64,000 nucleotides of DNA from Diphasiastrum complanatum. Lineage: Eukaryota; Streptophyta; Lycopodiopsida; Lycopodiales; Lycopodiaceae. Both the position numbers and the translations under genes were made by a program. Positions within the stretch are counted from its first letter, which is position 1. Every line of letters begins with the position of its first letter. This document shows positions 34,748 through 45,490 of this stretch, one piece after another. The stretch is from positions 43,245,148 to 43,309,147 of the forward strand of contig CM055104.1 in assembly GCA_029204225.1 (NCBI GenBank). Reading direction: 5' to 3'. The notes beneath the pieces are model-generated. The model was not told the DNA's origin. It made no database searches and saw nothing but the letters and a program-made list of their open reading frames with translations.

Positions 34748-35315
34748 ATAAGTGATCCAGGAGGCAAAGCATTCAAGACAAAGAACCATTAACAAGTGAG
34801 AACACAGTTCACAGCAATGGCTTCAATAAGCTGTATACAATCAAAGATCTACACAATCCTCGACTCATCAGGGTCTAACTTCCTAGCATGGAAGGTTAAG
34901 ACCTCTCTTATACTAAAGGGAAAAGGATTATGTCCCCAGGTAGATGGCACTGAAGAGATGCCTACAACTACAGGCAAAGAGCTATGCGAATGGAGAGAGA
35001 AGAACAACAAGGTAGTAGCCATTTTGTCATCATCCATCAAAGATAGTCTCACACTTGACCTCGTGACACTCTCCAATGCAAGAGATATGTGGGATACTTT
35101 ACTCACAAGGTTTTAGACAAAATCACGCAATCAGATCATGCTTCTTGAAGATGTATGGCATAGGAGACTATGCCATATGAATTCATCAGATATTCTATGA
35201 CACAGGAGACTATGCCATATTTGATGACCTGTGATGCATGCATAAAAGGTAAGATGTCACGTACTCATTTTGCCAACTCCTACAGAATGACAAAGATTCT
35301 GGAGCTAGTACATTA
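34748..35315 (+). pseudogene. outer copia gag and pre-integrase fragment, split by the young element
   Basis: The gag starts with MASISCIQSK (ATG about 34817). It continues GSNFLAWKVKTSLILKGKG and ARDMWDTLL, a typical copia gag N-terminus, then stops at 35116. A deletion joins it to the pre-integrase region (WHRRLCHMN, CDACIKGKMSRTHF), which contains a tandem duplication of 'aggagactatgccatat' near 35160-35220. The frame is interrupted at 35315 by the young copia insertion and resumes at 41473. Confidence 0.75.
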
Positions 35316-35997
35316 TGTAAAAATTACAGCAAATAAGGATCCTAAAACACTTGAAATGATGAGGGAAACAATAGATTATGATTTCATAAGATTAGCACAA
35401 GTTGAACCATCAAAATCCATCAAAAATCTATGCTTGAACCTCACTAAATGGCCCAAATCCTTGAAGAAGGCTTCACACGTGTGAAAGTACGGCCTCCCAC
35501 AGTCTGAGTACTGTACACCAGACCTACATTCAATCCTATAATCATTAGTAATCACAAATACTCAAACAATTATGAACATAGAGAGCAATTGCACCATTAT
35601 GAGAGAAAAAACATGAAATTGCTTGATTGATTTTGGTGAGATATCATCACCTATATATACATGATCCATCACGGTTTTGGGCAGGTATGAGTAGCCCTAA
35701 ACCTATCCCTAATGCTAATTTTGGTGGATCTTTCATCCCTACCAAGTTAGGGTTGGAATCTTGGAGATCCCTCAACAATGCAAAAATTACCAAAAATAGC
35801 TCATATTTTTTCTCCCTTGTATCTAAGCATAATTTGGACTCATTCCAAAGGTTCTAACACTTAGGTCTACTTGAGAACATCCTTATGAATGGAATCCTAT
35901 GCTATTTGGCACGTGTGACAAGCCACATCATGACCATCTAACTATTTACAAGTCATATGACCAAAACTAGTCAAGCTAGAATTGTGAATTTTTAACA
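35316..35997 (-). repeat. young copia 3' LTR
   Basis: Identical in length to 40791-41472, with one visible substitution. It contains a CACACGTGTG palindrome at 35474-35483 and a TATA-like ctatatatac near 35652. It is bounded by TG and CA. Confidence 0.93.
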
Positions 35998-36009
35998 CTC
36001 CTCCTCACT
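35998..36009 (-). other. polypurine tract of young copia
   Basis: Reads GTGAGGAGGAG on the element strand, directly between the pol stop codon (36014-36012) and the LTR. Confidence 0.8.
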
Positions 36010-36011
36010 AT

Positions 36012-38960
36012 CTAGCTTGGTTCAATCATTGCTTTACTAATCACTCCAAGTGATGATCTGAACTTCATAAAAGGTGTCTTTTGAAGTGGTTTAGTAAGTA
36101 GATCAGCTACACATTCATTGCTTGGAACATGCTCCAAAGCACTCTCCTTGGCTTGCACCATTTCTCTCACAAAGTGATGGCATATCTCAATGTGCTTAGA
36201 TCTTGCATGGAAGATTGGGTTAGATGCAAGGTGTTGGGCTGATATATTGTCATTGTAGATGATTGGTGCCTCCTCTGAATCCATGATCTTTAGTTCCACC
36301 AATAATCTCTTGATCCAAAGTACCTCCTTTGTAGTGGTTGTCAAAGCTTTGTACTCGGCCTCGGTTGAAGATAGAGATATAGTTTCTTGCTTTTTTGAAA
36401 GCCATGAAACCACACCTTCTCCTATGAAAGTTGAATAGGCACTTGTTGATTGCCTATCCCTCTTGTCCCCTGCAAAATCTGAATCACTAAATGCATGAAG
36501 GTTAATCACATCTCCTCTATATAGAATCCCAAAATCCAATGTACCCGAGATGTATCTTAGAATCCTCTTAGCCTTTTTCCAATGGATATTCAATGGCTTT
36601 TGCATGGATTGGCTCAACCTACATACACTAAAGCTAAGATCTGGTCTAGTTATAGTGATCCACATTAAGGAACCTATAAGTTGCCTAAACAAAGTGATGT
36701 CCATGAAGGATCTTTCATCATCTTCATTTGGCACTTTTACATCTTGCTCCATTGGTGTGTCAACACTTTTGCATACTTCCATCTTAAACTTCTTCAAAAG
36801 ACTTTGAGCATAGTTTACTTGACTTATAAAGATAAAATCAGACCCTCTAAGCACTTTTATGCCTAAGATGAAGTGAAGACATCCTAGATCTACCATCTTG
36901 AACTCTAAGGATAGATCTATCTTGATTTTTTCAATACCATCAACACTATTTCCACTAATGATGATGTCATCTACATAAATGAGTAAAAGTACAATACCAA
37001 CATCATCAAACTTAATGTAAAGAGTAGGATCATATTCACTTTGAACAAAAGAAAGTGAAATAAGATAGCAATGTAGTCTTGAATTCCAAGATCTCGAGGC
37101 TTGCTTCAAGCCATAGATGCTTCTTTGGAGATGGCATACTTTGTTCTCCATTCCATGCTTGATGAACCCTTGTGGCTGCTCCATATAGATATCTTCTTCC
37201 AAAAAACCATTCAAGAAAGCATTAGAGACATCCATTTGACATAGAATCCATCCAAAATGTGATGCAAGTGCAATGATTAGCCTTATTGTGACCATCTTGG
37301 CCACGGGTGCAAAAGTTTCCTCATAGTCTATCCCTCTCTCTTGAGCATAACCTTTTGCAACTAATCTTGCTTTATGTTTGTTAACACTCCCATTTGCATT
37401 CAACTTAAGCTTGAAGACCCACTTGCATCCTATTACATTCCTTTGAGGTCTCTCAACAAGCAACCAAGTTTCATTCTCAATCAAGGCATCATACTCATCC
37501 AACATAGCTTTATACCATTCTTTGGAGTTCAATGCATCTTCAACATTAGACGGTTCTTCAAAACTAGATAAAGCATAAGAAGTGGATGAGATACCCTCAA
37601 CTTGCTGTCCTTTCCCTTGATATGTGAGCCTTGATGGCTCCACTTTTGCCCTTGAAGATCTCCTTGGTGTGATAGGTGGGTTTGGTGCTTGCTCCTCCAT
37701 GAGCTCCTCCTCAAAACCAAGATCTTGCTCCTCGGCCATCTTCTTCTTGATTGTTGGAGCACTTGAGCCTTCTTCAAGCATATGCATATGATGTTCATCA
37801 AAGATGACATCCCTTGAAACAACAAATTTGTTCAAGGATGGGAGATAGACTTTGTAGCCCTTGCTTGAGCTTGCATATCCAAGCATGATCCCTCTTGTGG
37901 AAGATGGATCCTCCTTGGTTCTTGTTTCCAATGGCACATGCACATAACATATACACCGAAAAACTTTCAAGTGATTAAGATTGGGTTTCTTTCCATACAA
38001 CATCTCATAAGGAGTTTTGCCTTCAATTGCTTTGCAAGACACCCTATTCATCAAGTAGTTTGCACATACAAGAGACTCACCCCAAAAGGATTTGGGCAAA
38101 CAAGCATCTAATCTTAAAGCCTTAGAACATTCACATAATGTTCTATTCCTTCTTTCAGCAACTCCATTTTGTTGAGGAGTGTAAGGACAAGAAGTCTCTT
38201 TCTTGATCCCTTCCTCCTCACAAAAGGCCTTGAACTCATTGGAGATGAATTCTCCACCATTGTCACTTCTAAGAATTTTGATGCTATGATTATGATGCTT
38301 TTCCACAAACAACTTGAACTTTACAAAAGTATCAAATACTTGAGACTTGAAGGAAAGTAAGAACACCCAACAATATCTTGAGTAGTCATCAATGAAGGTT
38401 AAAAACATGGATGAACCTCCATTAGATTTGGTGCTAGCAATGTGCACATCCGAGTGTATGAGTTCAAGAGGATGAGATGACTTTGTGATGGAGTTAGGAA
38501 ACACCTTCTTATGTGCCTTGGATAAGGCACAAGCTTCACAAACCTTGTCTTCCTTCCCAATAGACCTTGGTAGGCCTAAAGCATACTCCTCCTTGATCAT
38601 AGCCTCCATGGAACCCGAGTTGACATGTCCAAGTCTTTTGTGCCATAAAGTAAAGGTAGATATCTTGTTCTTCTCGGCCAACATGACAACATTAGTATCC
38701 ACAAATGCATCCAACTTATAAAGTTTGCCAAGTCTAGTGCCCTTAGCCACTATCTTACCCTTCTTCTTGATGAAACATTCATTTGAAGCAAAGTCAACAT
38801 TGAAACCATTGTCTACCATTTGGCCAACACTTAGTAGATTCTTTGTTATTGTAGGAATGTACAAAACACCTTCTATGTTGATCTTTTTGGAAGATCCTAA
38901 GCAAAGGGGAATGCTACCAACTCCTTCAATCTTACAAGCTTCATCATTTGCTGTATAGAT
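36012..38960 (-). CDS. copia pol: integrase, reverse transcriptase, RNase H
   Basis: This is an uninterrupted frame of about 980 residues. It enters from the protease side as YDGPIKSIYTANDEACK and GVLYIPTITKNLLSVGQM. The pre-integrase zinc region is LWHKRLGHV and VCEACALSKAH. The integrase core has HSDVHIASTK, FIDDYSRYCWV and RSDNGGEFISNEF with Asp and Glu in place, then TPQQNGVAERRNRTL. Reverse transcriptase begins CKWVFKLKLNANG and has DVSNAFLNGFLEEDIYM and the active site YVDDIIISG. RNase H has DSDFAGDKRDRQSTSAY, SLSSTEAEYKAL and ARSKHIEICHHFVRE. It ends just before the polypurine tract. The first Met (38864) is not a true start. The protein would come from a gag-pol polyprotein, and the frame does not join gag directly. 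Confidence 0.93.
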   Translation of the reverse strand: MYTANDEACKIEGVGSIPLCLGSSKKINIEGVLYIPTITKNLLSVGQMVDNGFNVDFASNECFIKKKGKIVAKGTRLGKLYKLDAFVDTNVVMLAEKNKISTFTLWHKRLGHVNSGSMEAMIKEEYALGLPRSIGKEDKVCEACALSKAHKKVFPNSITKSSHPLELIHSDVHIASTKSNGGSSMFLTFIDDYSRYCWVFLLSFKSQVFDTFVKFKLFVEKHHNHSIKILRSDNGGEFISNEFKAFCEEEGIKKETSCPYTPQQNGVAERRNRTLCECSKALRLDACLPKSFWGESLVCANYLMNRVSCKAIEGKTPYEMLYGKKPNLNHLKVFRCICYVHVPLETRTKEDPSSTRGIMLGYASSSKGYKVYLPSLNKFVVSRDVIFDEHHMHMLEEGSSAPTIKKKMAEEQDLGFEEELMEEQAPNPPITPRRSSRAKVEPSRLTYQGKGQQVEGISSTSYALSSFEEPSNVEDALNSKEWYKAMLDEYDALIENETWLLVERPQRNVIGCKWVFKLKLNANGSVNKHKARLVAKGYAQERGIDYEETFAPVAKMVTIRLIIALASHFGWILCQMDVSNAFLNGFLEEDIYMEQPQGFIKHGMENKVCHLQRSIYGLKQASRSWNSRLHCYLISLSFVQSEYDPTLYIKFDDVGIVLLLIYVDDIIISGNSVDGIEKIKIDLSLEFKMVDLGCLHFILGIKVLRGSDFIFISQVNYAQSLLKKFKMEVCKSVDTPMEQDVKVPNEDDERSFMDITLFRQLIGSLMWITITRPDLSFSVCRLSQSMQKPLNIHWKKAKRILRYISGTLDFGILYRGDVINLHAFSDSDFAGDKRDRQSTSAYSTFIGEGVVSWLSKKQETISLSSTEAEYKALTTTTKEVLWIKRLLVELKIMDSEEAPIIYNDNISAQHLASNPIFHARSKHIEICHHFVREMVQAKESALEHVPSNECVADLLTKPLQKTPFMKFRSSLGVISKAMIEPS

Positions 38961-38965
38961 AGACT

Positions 38966-39979
38966 TTATAGGTCCATCATAGATAAGAGAGAAGAGAAAA
39001 ACTCCCTTTTACTAGTCATGTGTGAACTAGCACCCGAGTCAATCCACCAAGGATCTTCTCCTTTGAAACTTGTTGAAGAAAATATGGACATCATGAGAGA
39101 GTCCTCATGTGAACTCTCCTCCTCCTCCTCTTTGCTCATGTTGGCTTGGCTTTGATCTTGCTTCCTCTTGAAGCATTCCGAGGCATAATGCCCCATCTTG
39201 CTACAATAGTAGCACTTCACCTTTGATTTGTCCTTCTTGACTTTGGTGGTTGATGGAGATGCCTTTGGGGGTCCTTCTTGATCCTCAAGCTTTGTAGACT
39301 TCTTGAATGTTGATTCTTTGGCTTTGGACTTGCCTTTGCCTTTGGTGAAGAGAGCTTGGTCATCTCCACCTTGGATGGAAAGCCTATCCATCCTCTCTTG
39401 CATTTGGCTCCTTCTTGATTCCTCGGCCATGAGTGTGCCTTGGAGTTCTTCAAGTATGGGTAGCTTACCCATAATTGCATATCCCTGAACCAAATTGTCA
39501 AATTCAAAGCTTAGTCCATTCAATATGAGTTGAACAAGCTCTTCATCCTTGATAGGGTCACCTATAAAGGCTAGCTCTTTGTTCAATTCCTTTACTCTTA
39601 GGACAAAAGTATGTGCACTCTCTCCTTTCTTTTGATAGCTTCTATAGATTTGATTCTTCAAAGCTAACATTCTAGTTTGGTTCTTGGATTCATAGACCTT
39701 TTGCAAAGTCTCCCAAGCATCTTGAGCTGAAGTGCAATCTCCTACCTCTCTTAAGAGTTCATTTGCAACATTCATTTTTATGCAATGTAGTGCAACATTG
39801 CACCTCTTGATGTATTTGGCTTTTTCTTGAGGATGAATAGGTTCACCCTCCTTACCATTTACAATTTCCATCAGATCTTGCATGATCATGATAGATTCCA
39901 TTCTAACTTTCCATATGGAATAGTTAGTTTTGTTGAGCCTTTCATTAGTATCCAAAAGATATGCATTTATAGATGCCAT
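38966..39979 (-). CDS. copia gag with zinc knuckle and protease active site
   Basis: The 337-residue frame begins MASINAYLLDTNERLNKTNY and IWKVRMESIM. It has the copia gag core (DAWETLQKVYESKNQTRM, FVLRVKELNKELAFIG), a CCHC zinc knuckle CYYCSKMGHYASEC at about residues 258-271 and the protease active site WWIDSGASSHMT near residue 315. It then reads KREFFSSLLSMMDL and stops. The pol reading starts in the minus-one frame across the same T/C-rich bases (about 38980-39005). Apart from that shift it appears intact. The leader from 39980 to 40777 is non-coding. Confidence 0.9.
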   Translation of the reverse strand: MASINAYLLDTNERLNKTNYSIWKVRMESIMIMQDLMEIVNGKEGEPIHPQEKAKYIKRCNVALHCIKMNVANELLREVGDCTSAQDAWETLQKVYESKNQTRMLALKNQIYRSYQKKGESAHTFVLRVKELNKELAFIGDPIKDEELVQLILNGLSFEFDNLVQGYAIMGKLPILEELQGTLMAEESRRSQMQERMDRLSIQGGDDQALFTKGKGKSKAKESTFKKSTKLEDQEGPPKASPSTTKVKKDKSKVKCYYCSKMGHYASECFKRKQDQSQANMSKEEEEESSHEDSLMMSIFSSTSFKGEDPWWIDSGASSHMTSKREFFSSLLSMMDL

Positions 39980-40777
39980 CTAGTCTCCTAATCAAGGACT
40001 TGACACAAATGAAGGTTACTTCTATTGATTTGATTGAAGGTCTACCTTATCCCACTTCTTAGGGACATGAAAAGATCAGTAATAGACTTCCTATAAAGAT
40101 CTAAGAATGATCTCTAACAAAATCAAATCATAGAATACTAGAAACAATGCACTTGCTTGATTGAAGTAGACAATACTAGTAGAATTGCCCCTCTTTCTAT
40201 AAAGAACATTAAAGCTTCCAAATGATCTGATCAAGAGTGAATTTCAGCAACCTAATATACTTCCAAAATCACTTGTAAAATATCTAAATGGAACTTAATG
40301 AGGATGCAACACAATCTACTATCCAATCACAAGCAAAAAATGATCAAAATTGATGAAAAATTGATCTAATTTGGTGCATAAGTCAAGCAATGGTTGGACT
40401 GAACCTAAATCACTTTAGGAGGTGCCTACTACACCTTAGAACAGCCTTGAAGAGTCCCCAAAACTCTGATCTTCCCTCTCCTTGAATGCTAGAAAGCCTT
40501 CTCTATGAAATCACCTCCAAAACTTGCTTAGAAATCAATGCTTGGAGCAAGCAAAACTTGCTATCTTGGTAATGTGAATTGAATTCAACTTTACCTCTGG
40601 TTTTAGACACCTAAACACCTGCAAATGAAGTCACACAACACCAATCTCCAATGTATTTGACTCACTTTGAGTTCTAGAATCAATACTAGATGCTAAGATC
40701 CAATCTACACAAGATTTAGATCAAAAAATGTGATCAAATTGAATGCAAACCAAGGATTTAGCTCATTTCAGCCTTTA

Positions 40778-40790
40778 GGCTCTGATACCA
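40778..40790 (-). other. primer-binding site of young copia
   Basis: TGGTATCAGAGCC on the element strand, directly adjoining the 5' LTR. It is complementary to the 3' end of initiator-Met tRNA. Confidence 0.9.
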
Positions 40791-41472
40791 TGTAAAAATT
40801 ACAGCAAATAAGGATCCTAAAACACTTGAAATGATGAGGGAAACAATAGATTATGATTTCATAAGATTAGCACAAGTTGAACCATCAAAATCCATCAAAA
40901 ATCTATGCTTGAACCTCACTAAATGGCCCAAATCCTTGAAGAAGGCTTCACACGTGTGAAAGTACGGCCTCCCACAGTCTGAGTACTGTACACCAGACCT
41001 ACATTCAATCCTATAATCATTAGTAATCACAAATACTCAAACAATTATGAACATAGAGAGCAATTGCACCATTATGAGAGAAAAAACATGAAATTGCTTG
41101 ATTGATTTTGGTGAGATATCATCACCTATATATACATGATCCATCACGGTTTTGGGCAGGTATGAGTAGCCCTAAACCTATCCCTAATGCTAATTTTGGT
41201 GGATCTTTCATCCCTACCAAGTTAGGATTGGAATCTTGGAGATCCCTCAACAATGCAAAAATTACCAAAAATAGCTCATATTTTTTCTCCCTTGTATCTA
41301 AGCATAATTTGGACTCATTCCAAAGGTTCTAACACTTAGGTCTACTTGAGAACATCCTTATGAATGGAATCCTATGCTATTTGGCACGTGTGACAAGCCA
41401 CATCATGACCATCTAACTATTTACAAGTCATATGACCAAAACTAGTCAAGCTAGAATTGTGAATTTTTAACA
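40791..41472 (-). repeat. young copia 5' LTR
   Basis: 682 bp. It is the promoter-bearing LTR for the leftward transcript and carries the same CACACGTGTG palindrome (40949-40958). Confidence 0.93.
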
Positions 41473-42015
41473 CATTCGAACATCTGTGGACCTTTCGACG
41501 TGATCTTAGTAGGAGGCTTGAAGTACTATATTACCTTTATTGATGACTATAGTATGTTTGCGAGTCTACTTCATTCACAATAAATCAGATGCATTTGACA
41601 AGTTCACAGAATATGTGAGCTGGGCAGAAAGATGCATAGGAAACAAGGTGAAGTAGATCAGAACAGATTGAGGTGGAGAATACATCTCAATATGATTCAT
41701 TGATTTCTAGAAAACCCAATCTGACTCATATTCGAATATTTGGCTGTGCAGCATATGCACATGTTCTTAACAAGCTTCAAAAGAAGCTTGATGAGAAAGC
41801 AGAACAAGGATATCTCGTAGGATATGACAATCATTCGTCATACTACATAATCTATATGCGAGAGACAAACACAGTGAAGACAGTCAGAGACGTCAAGTTC
41901 AATGAGACCAGAACAATGAACAACAAATATCCTGTCAATTATGAAGTTCTTCGAAGACAAAGTATGATCTACCTGTTGCGAAGTGGGAAAGACCGGATAG
42001 AGCCGACTTGGTAGG
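41473..42015 (+). pseudogene. outer copia integrase remnant
   Basis: It continues the frame broken at 35315: an IC-GPFDVILVGGLKYY and FIDDYSMFASL region encoding the first part of the integrase core. After a deletion it reads RKPNLTHIRIFGCAAYAHVL, QGYLVGYDNHSSYYIIYM and VKTVRDVKFNETRTM, the C-terminal integrase segment. Several stops are present. The sequence is close to the minus-strand copy at 24800-25425. Confidence 0.75.
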
Positions 42016-42689
42016 AGTAGCTACTGCTACTAACTGTGATCAAGTTCTTTTCCAAGCCCCAGATTGCTACTGTAGATTTGTTGTAAAATTAAACTTGTAA
42101 ACAGTAGATAATGTTGAATAAAACAACAACAGAAATTTATCTACTGATAGCATGCATTCAAATATTGCAGGTCATACACATCACTGAACAGAGCATTGAG
42201 AAAATGGTTTTTATATCAGAACTGAATTTACAATACAATTCCTGAGCGTTGTCTGTTTTCCAGATCAGCGCGTTAGCGCGAGAGAGATGTTCTCTTCTCA
42301 CGAATAAAATGACTAACTACTGCAAATCTGTAATCTCACTTTGGAGCTACCTTAGACTGTGTCCATGACTGTCTCCTTGACTTTCTGCCTTGTATCCTTC
42401 CTTGATCCCTTTATGTGATCAATCCATGGAATTGATTAAGTTAGAAGATTCAATCAAAAGAAATGCATTAGTCTTAAACAAAACAGATTCCAGTTTTCTG
42501 TCATTGTCCTCTGTGAATCATCCACCTTCTTCCTGTTGTGTTGTTCCTTCACGCTGCAGGCCTTCACTTTTTCAAAAAAATTTTTTGCGACTTTTAAGAG
42601 CAGTGTCGCTTTTTCAAGGGTAAGTGTCTCTTTTCTAAGGGCAGCATCCCTTTTCTAAGGAGGCAAAAAACACAACTGTAGCTTCAGAA
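42016..42689. other. LTR-like and short-repeat spacer between copia pieces
   Basis: The stretch around 42265-42310 ('gcgcgagagagatgttctc') resembles the LTR segment at 900-935, so part of this is probably a minus-oriented LTR fragment. At 42580-42665 short repeats of 'ttttctaagggcagcatccc' type occur. No gene. Confidence 0.45.
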
Positions 42690-44252
42690 TCTTCAAGGAG
42701 CGTGCAGAAAAGGAGACTGGAAGGACAATCAAGGTCCCTAAGGTCAGATAACGGTGGAGAATATATCTCTATCAAGTTCAAGGAATACTACCAAAGCCAA
42801 GGCATTGAGCAGCAATTCATCACTCCTTACAGTCCTTAGTCTAATGGCTTAGCTGAGAGGAAGAACCGTACTCTGGTCGAATCTGCTAAGTGTATGCTAG
42901 CACATGCATCGTTGCCCAAGAGATTCTGGGCTGAAGCTGTCTCCACTGGAACTTACATCCAGAACAGATGTTCGACCAAGGCTCTCTTAGACAAGACACC
43001 CCACGAGGTGTGGACAGGCTCTAAGCCTTCTTTGAGAAACCTAAGAGTGTTTGGGTGCATTGCCTACGCGTAGATCCCAAAGGACACAAGGAAGAAATTG
43101 GATTTCCAAGGTCTAAAGACCATCCTGATCGGATGTACTTCGTTTGATAACACTTACAAGCTATATGATTGTGATACCCAGCAAATCTTGTATAGCCGAG
43201 ATACAGTCTTTATCGAGGATCAGTTTGTCGACCTCAAAGGCAAGGATATTGCTCAAGAAGAACCTTCATCACCTGACATTGACACGACAATCCGAGCTTC
43301 TGGCTCAGACATGTCTATTGTCAACCCACTTCGAGACATCAAATCAGACGAAGATGTTGCTACTACCCAGCAACATATCCCAGGAGCGGTTCATCAGTCG
43401 AATCCTCCCAAAAGATCAAGCCGAGTGCACACACAGCCCACAAGGTATACTCTTAAGTCTGCCTGTCTTTTAATGCAGGAATCGACGACAGTCGAAGAGG
43501 CACTTAGCCAACCAGACTCTGATCTATGGAGAGAAGCTATGAACAGAGAGTATTCCTCTCTGATCAAGAATTAGACATGGTCATTAGTCGAAGCTCCTAT
43601 TGTCTGCAATATTATTGATTGCAAATGGATATTTAAGATCAAATATAACCAACGGAACGATTGATCGAAGGAAGACTAGATTGGTAGCACGAGGATTCAC
43701 CCAGATCCCGAATGTCGACTATAGTGAGAATTTTAGTCTAGTCGTCAAACATTCGTCGATCCGAATGCTCTTGTCTTATGTTACAGCTGCCGACCTCAAA
43801 GTACATCAACTTGATGTACAAACAACCTGTCTGAATGGAGTTATACAAGAAGATATCTACATGATCCATCCCAAAGGATACGTTCTGGAAGGCATGAAGA
43901 ATCATGTCTTAAACTCCACAAAGCATTGTACGGCTTGAAATAGTCTGCCAGAGCTTGGTTTTAGAGGATCAACACATTCCTCATTGAACAAGGATTTAAA
44001 CCAAGCACTGCTGATTGCAACGTTTATTCAAAGTCAATGCAACAGTCCTTCATTATCATCACCTTGTATGTTGATGATACGTTGCTCTTCAGCAACAATG
44101 CCAATATGGTCAAGGATTCGAAATAGATGATGTTCTCAGAATTCGACATGACTGATCTGGGCAAAACACACTTCTGTCTTGGAATTCAAATCCACAGAGA
44201 CAAAACAAATCGACTGATTTACATCACTCAACAAAGGTATCTTCATAATGTT
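42690..44252 (+). pseudogene. copia integrase to reverse transcriptase fragment
   Basis: It reads RSDNGGEYISIKFKEYYQSQ, FITPYSP, a stop, then SNGLAERKNRTLVESAKCML, NLRVFGCIAYA, a stop, and IPKDTRKKLDFQGLKTILIG. The inter-domain linker runs from 43098 to 43574. Reverse transcriptase follows (IIDCKWIFKIKYN; VHQLDVQTTCLNGVIQEDI; LYVDDTLLFSNN; TDLGKTHFCLGIQIHRDK). Copia similarity ends abruptly near 44252, where an unrelated reading frame begins. At least five stops or frameshifts are visible. Confidence 0.8.
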
Positions 44253-44257
44253 CTTAA

Positions 44258-45273
44258 CACCCCTGATAAAGATAGTGACTTTATTGATATAAATACTGAT
44301 GTGCTCCGGGATTTTTTTATTGGCCAGAATACATCTGCTGATGAATCGATCCCTATAGATGAGTCTAAATGTCTTTTCAATTTGCCAGTATATTATATAA
44401 ATGATGATGTATATTTTACCATAGCTGATTTATGTCAGTTTTTTGACTATCGTGAAGATGAGGTGCTACGTTTAATATCCGGCACATTTCTAAATTCTCC
44501 GACTTTGTAGATTTTGAAACATATGACCTTGTTGCTGAAATTGATTATGATGATGAGGAGGGACTTATGACCGGTGAAGAGTGCTTGACTAAGACTTTAT
44601 CAAATATTGCTGAGGATAGACGAGGCAGACCATCCGATGAAGAATTCATGACATTTCAATCCCAGATGGGCTTCCCTCATTTCACAGATGATTCCACTTC
44701 AGTAGGTGGTCATAATATTGATCATCCTGTTCTGGTTGCTGTGATGAAGAATGTGTAAGTGTTTAAACTTCCTTGCATTAGAATGAATGTTCTTAACTGT
44801 TGAATGTATTTTTTTTAACATATTTCTTATTGCAGGATGCTCTCATAATTGATGACTTTGCTGCGAGACGAGGTGGTTACAGACAACTTGCATCCTCGTT
44901 TCAGAGGGATAGTGGACTTGGCCACTATCTTAAACATTTTCTGAAGAATGAGATCCGTATTGCTCATTCAAAGTTGAGCCCAGTTGGGGAGAGTCTAATA
45001 ATGGCAGTTAAAGCTTTATCATTTTATCTAGGAGGACATAAATTTGTTAAGACAAATAAGATCATTTTTGTCAAAAGATCTTCTGTTTTGAACATTCTAG
45101 GTTTTACTGATGGGAATGTTCCTTTAAGGAGCTCCCATTATTCATTGTACTCTACTTATATTGAACTTAGTGGAAATAAAGATAATGCACATCTATTAGA
45201 TGCATACTCTAGCAGAGAATTTCTTCATGACAATACAACCATAGAAGCTGACACACAAGCTGATGATGAATAG
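44258..45273 (+). pseudogene. unrecognised two-exon gene, left member of a convergent pair
   Basis: I do not recognise this protein. From the copia junction the frame reads DKDSDFIDINTDVLRDFF, then CLFNLPVYYINDDVYFTIAD and LCQFFDYREDEVLR, which loosely resembles the N-terminal domain of viral Bro proteins. A one-base shift near 44470 moves the reading to FNIRHISKFSDFVDFETYDL, DYDDEEGLMTGEE and so on. Exon 1 ends at about 44753 (AAT|GTGTAAGT). An acceptor, ttattgcag, at 44827-44835 leads to DALIIDDFAARRGGYRQLAS, ending in an acidic tail and TAG at 45271. The phase is kept across this intron. The 5' end is cut off by copia sequence. Function is unknown. The intron and lack of homopolymer decay argue for a once-expressed gene. 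Confidence 0.5.
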
Positions 45274-45490
45274 TGGACACTTTGTATTTTGTTATAATAC
45301 AATCAATACATTTACATTGAGTATTTCTCCTCTCTCTTGTTCCATGAATTTGCATGCAATTTTAATATGTCACACATTTACATCGAGTATTTCTCCTCTC
45401 TTGTTCAATGAATTTGTAAGCAATTCTGAACATGTCATGATTTGATGACAATGATGATTGAGTCTTTGTTATCTTCTACTCAGCAATCAT

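Larger units (their letters stand above)
35316..41472 (-). mobile_element. young, nearly complete Ty1-copia retrotransposon
   Basis: This 6157-bp element is transcribed leftwards. It has two 682-bp LTRs beginning TGTTAAAAATTC and ending GTAATTTTTACA on the element strand. The primer-binding site, leader, gag-protease frame, integrase-RT-RNase H frame and polypurine tract follow in normal order. By eye the LTRs differ at one base (near 35753/41228), which implies a recent insertion. Flanks are catta (35311-35315) and cattc (41473-41477), a 5-bp duplication with one mismatch. The target is an older copia integrase gene whose reading frame is recovered when the element is removed. A single frame change between gag and pol is the only obvious coding defect. 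Confidence 0.93.

Noticed and set aside
38864-38864. Met at 38864 as the start of copia pol
   Set aside because: The frame continues upstream to about 38960 with conserved protease-to-integrase sequence. The Met is internal.
36550-39488. Plus-strand open frames across the young copia
   Set aside because: They are antisense shadows of the intact gag and pol frames.
44340-44470. Firm call of a Bro-N domain
   Set aside because: The resemblance is limited to a short I.D..YFTI.DLC..F.Y pattern and cannot be tested here, so it is kept only as a hint.
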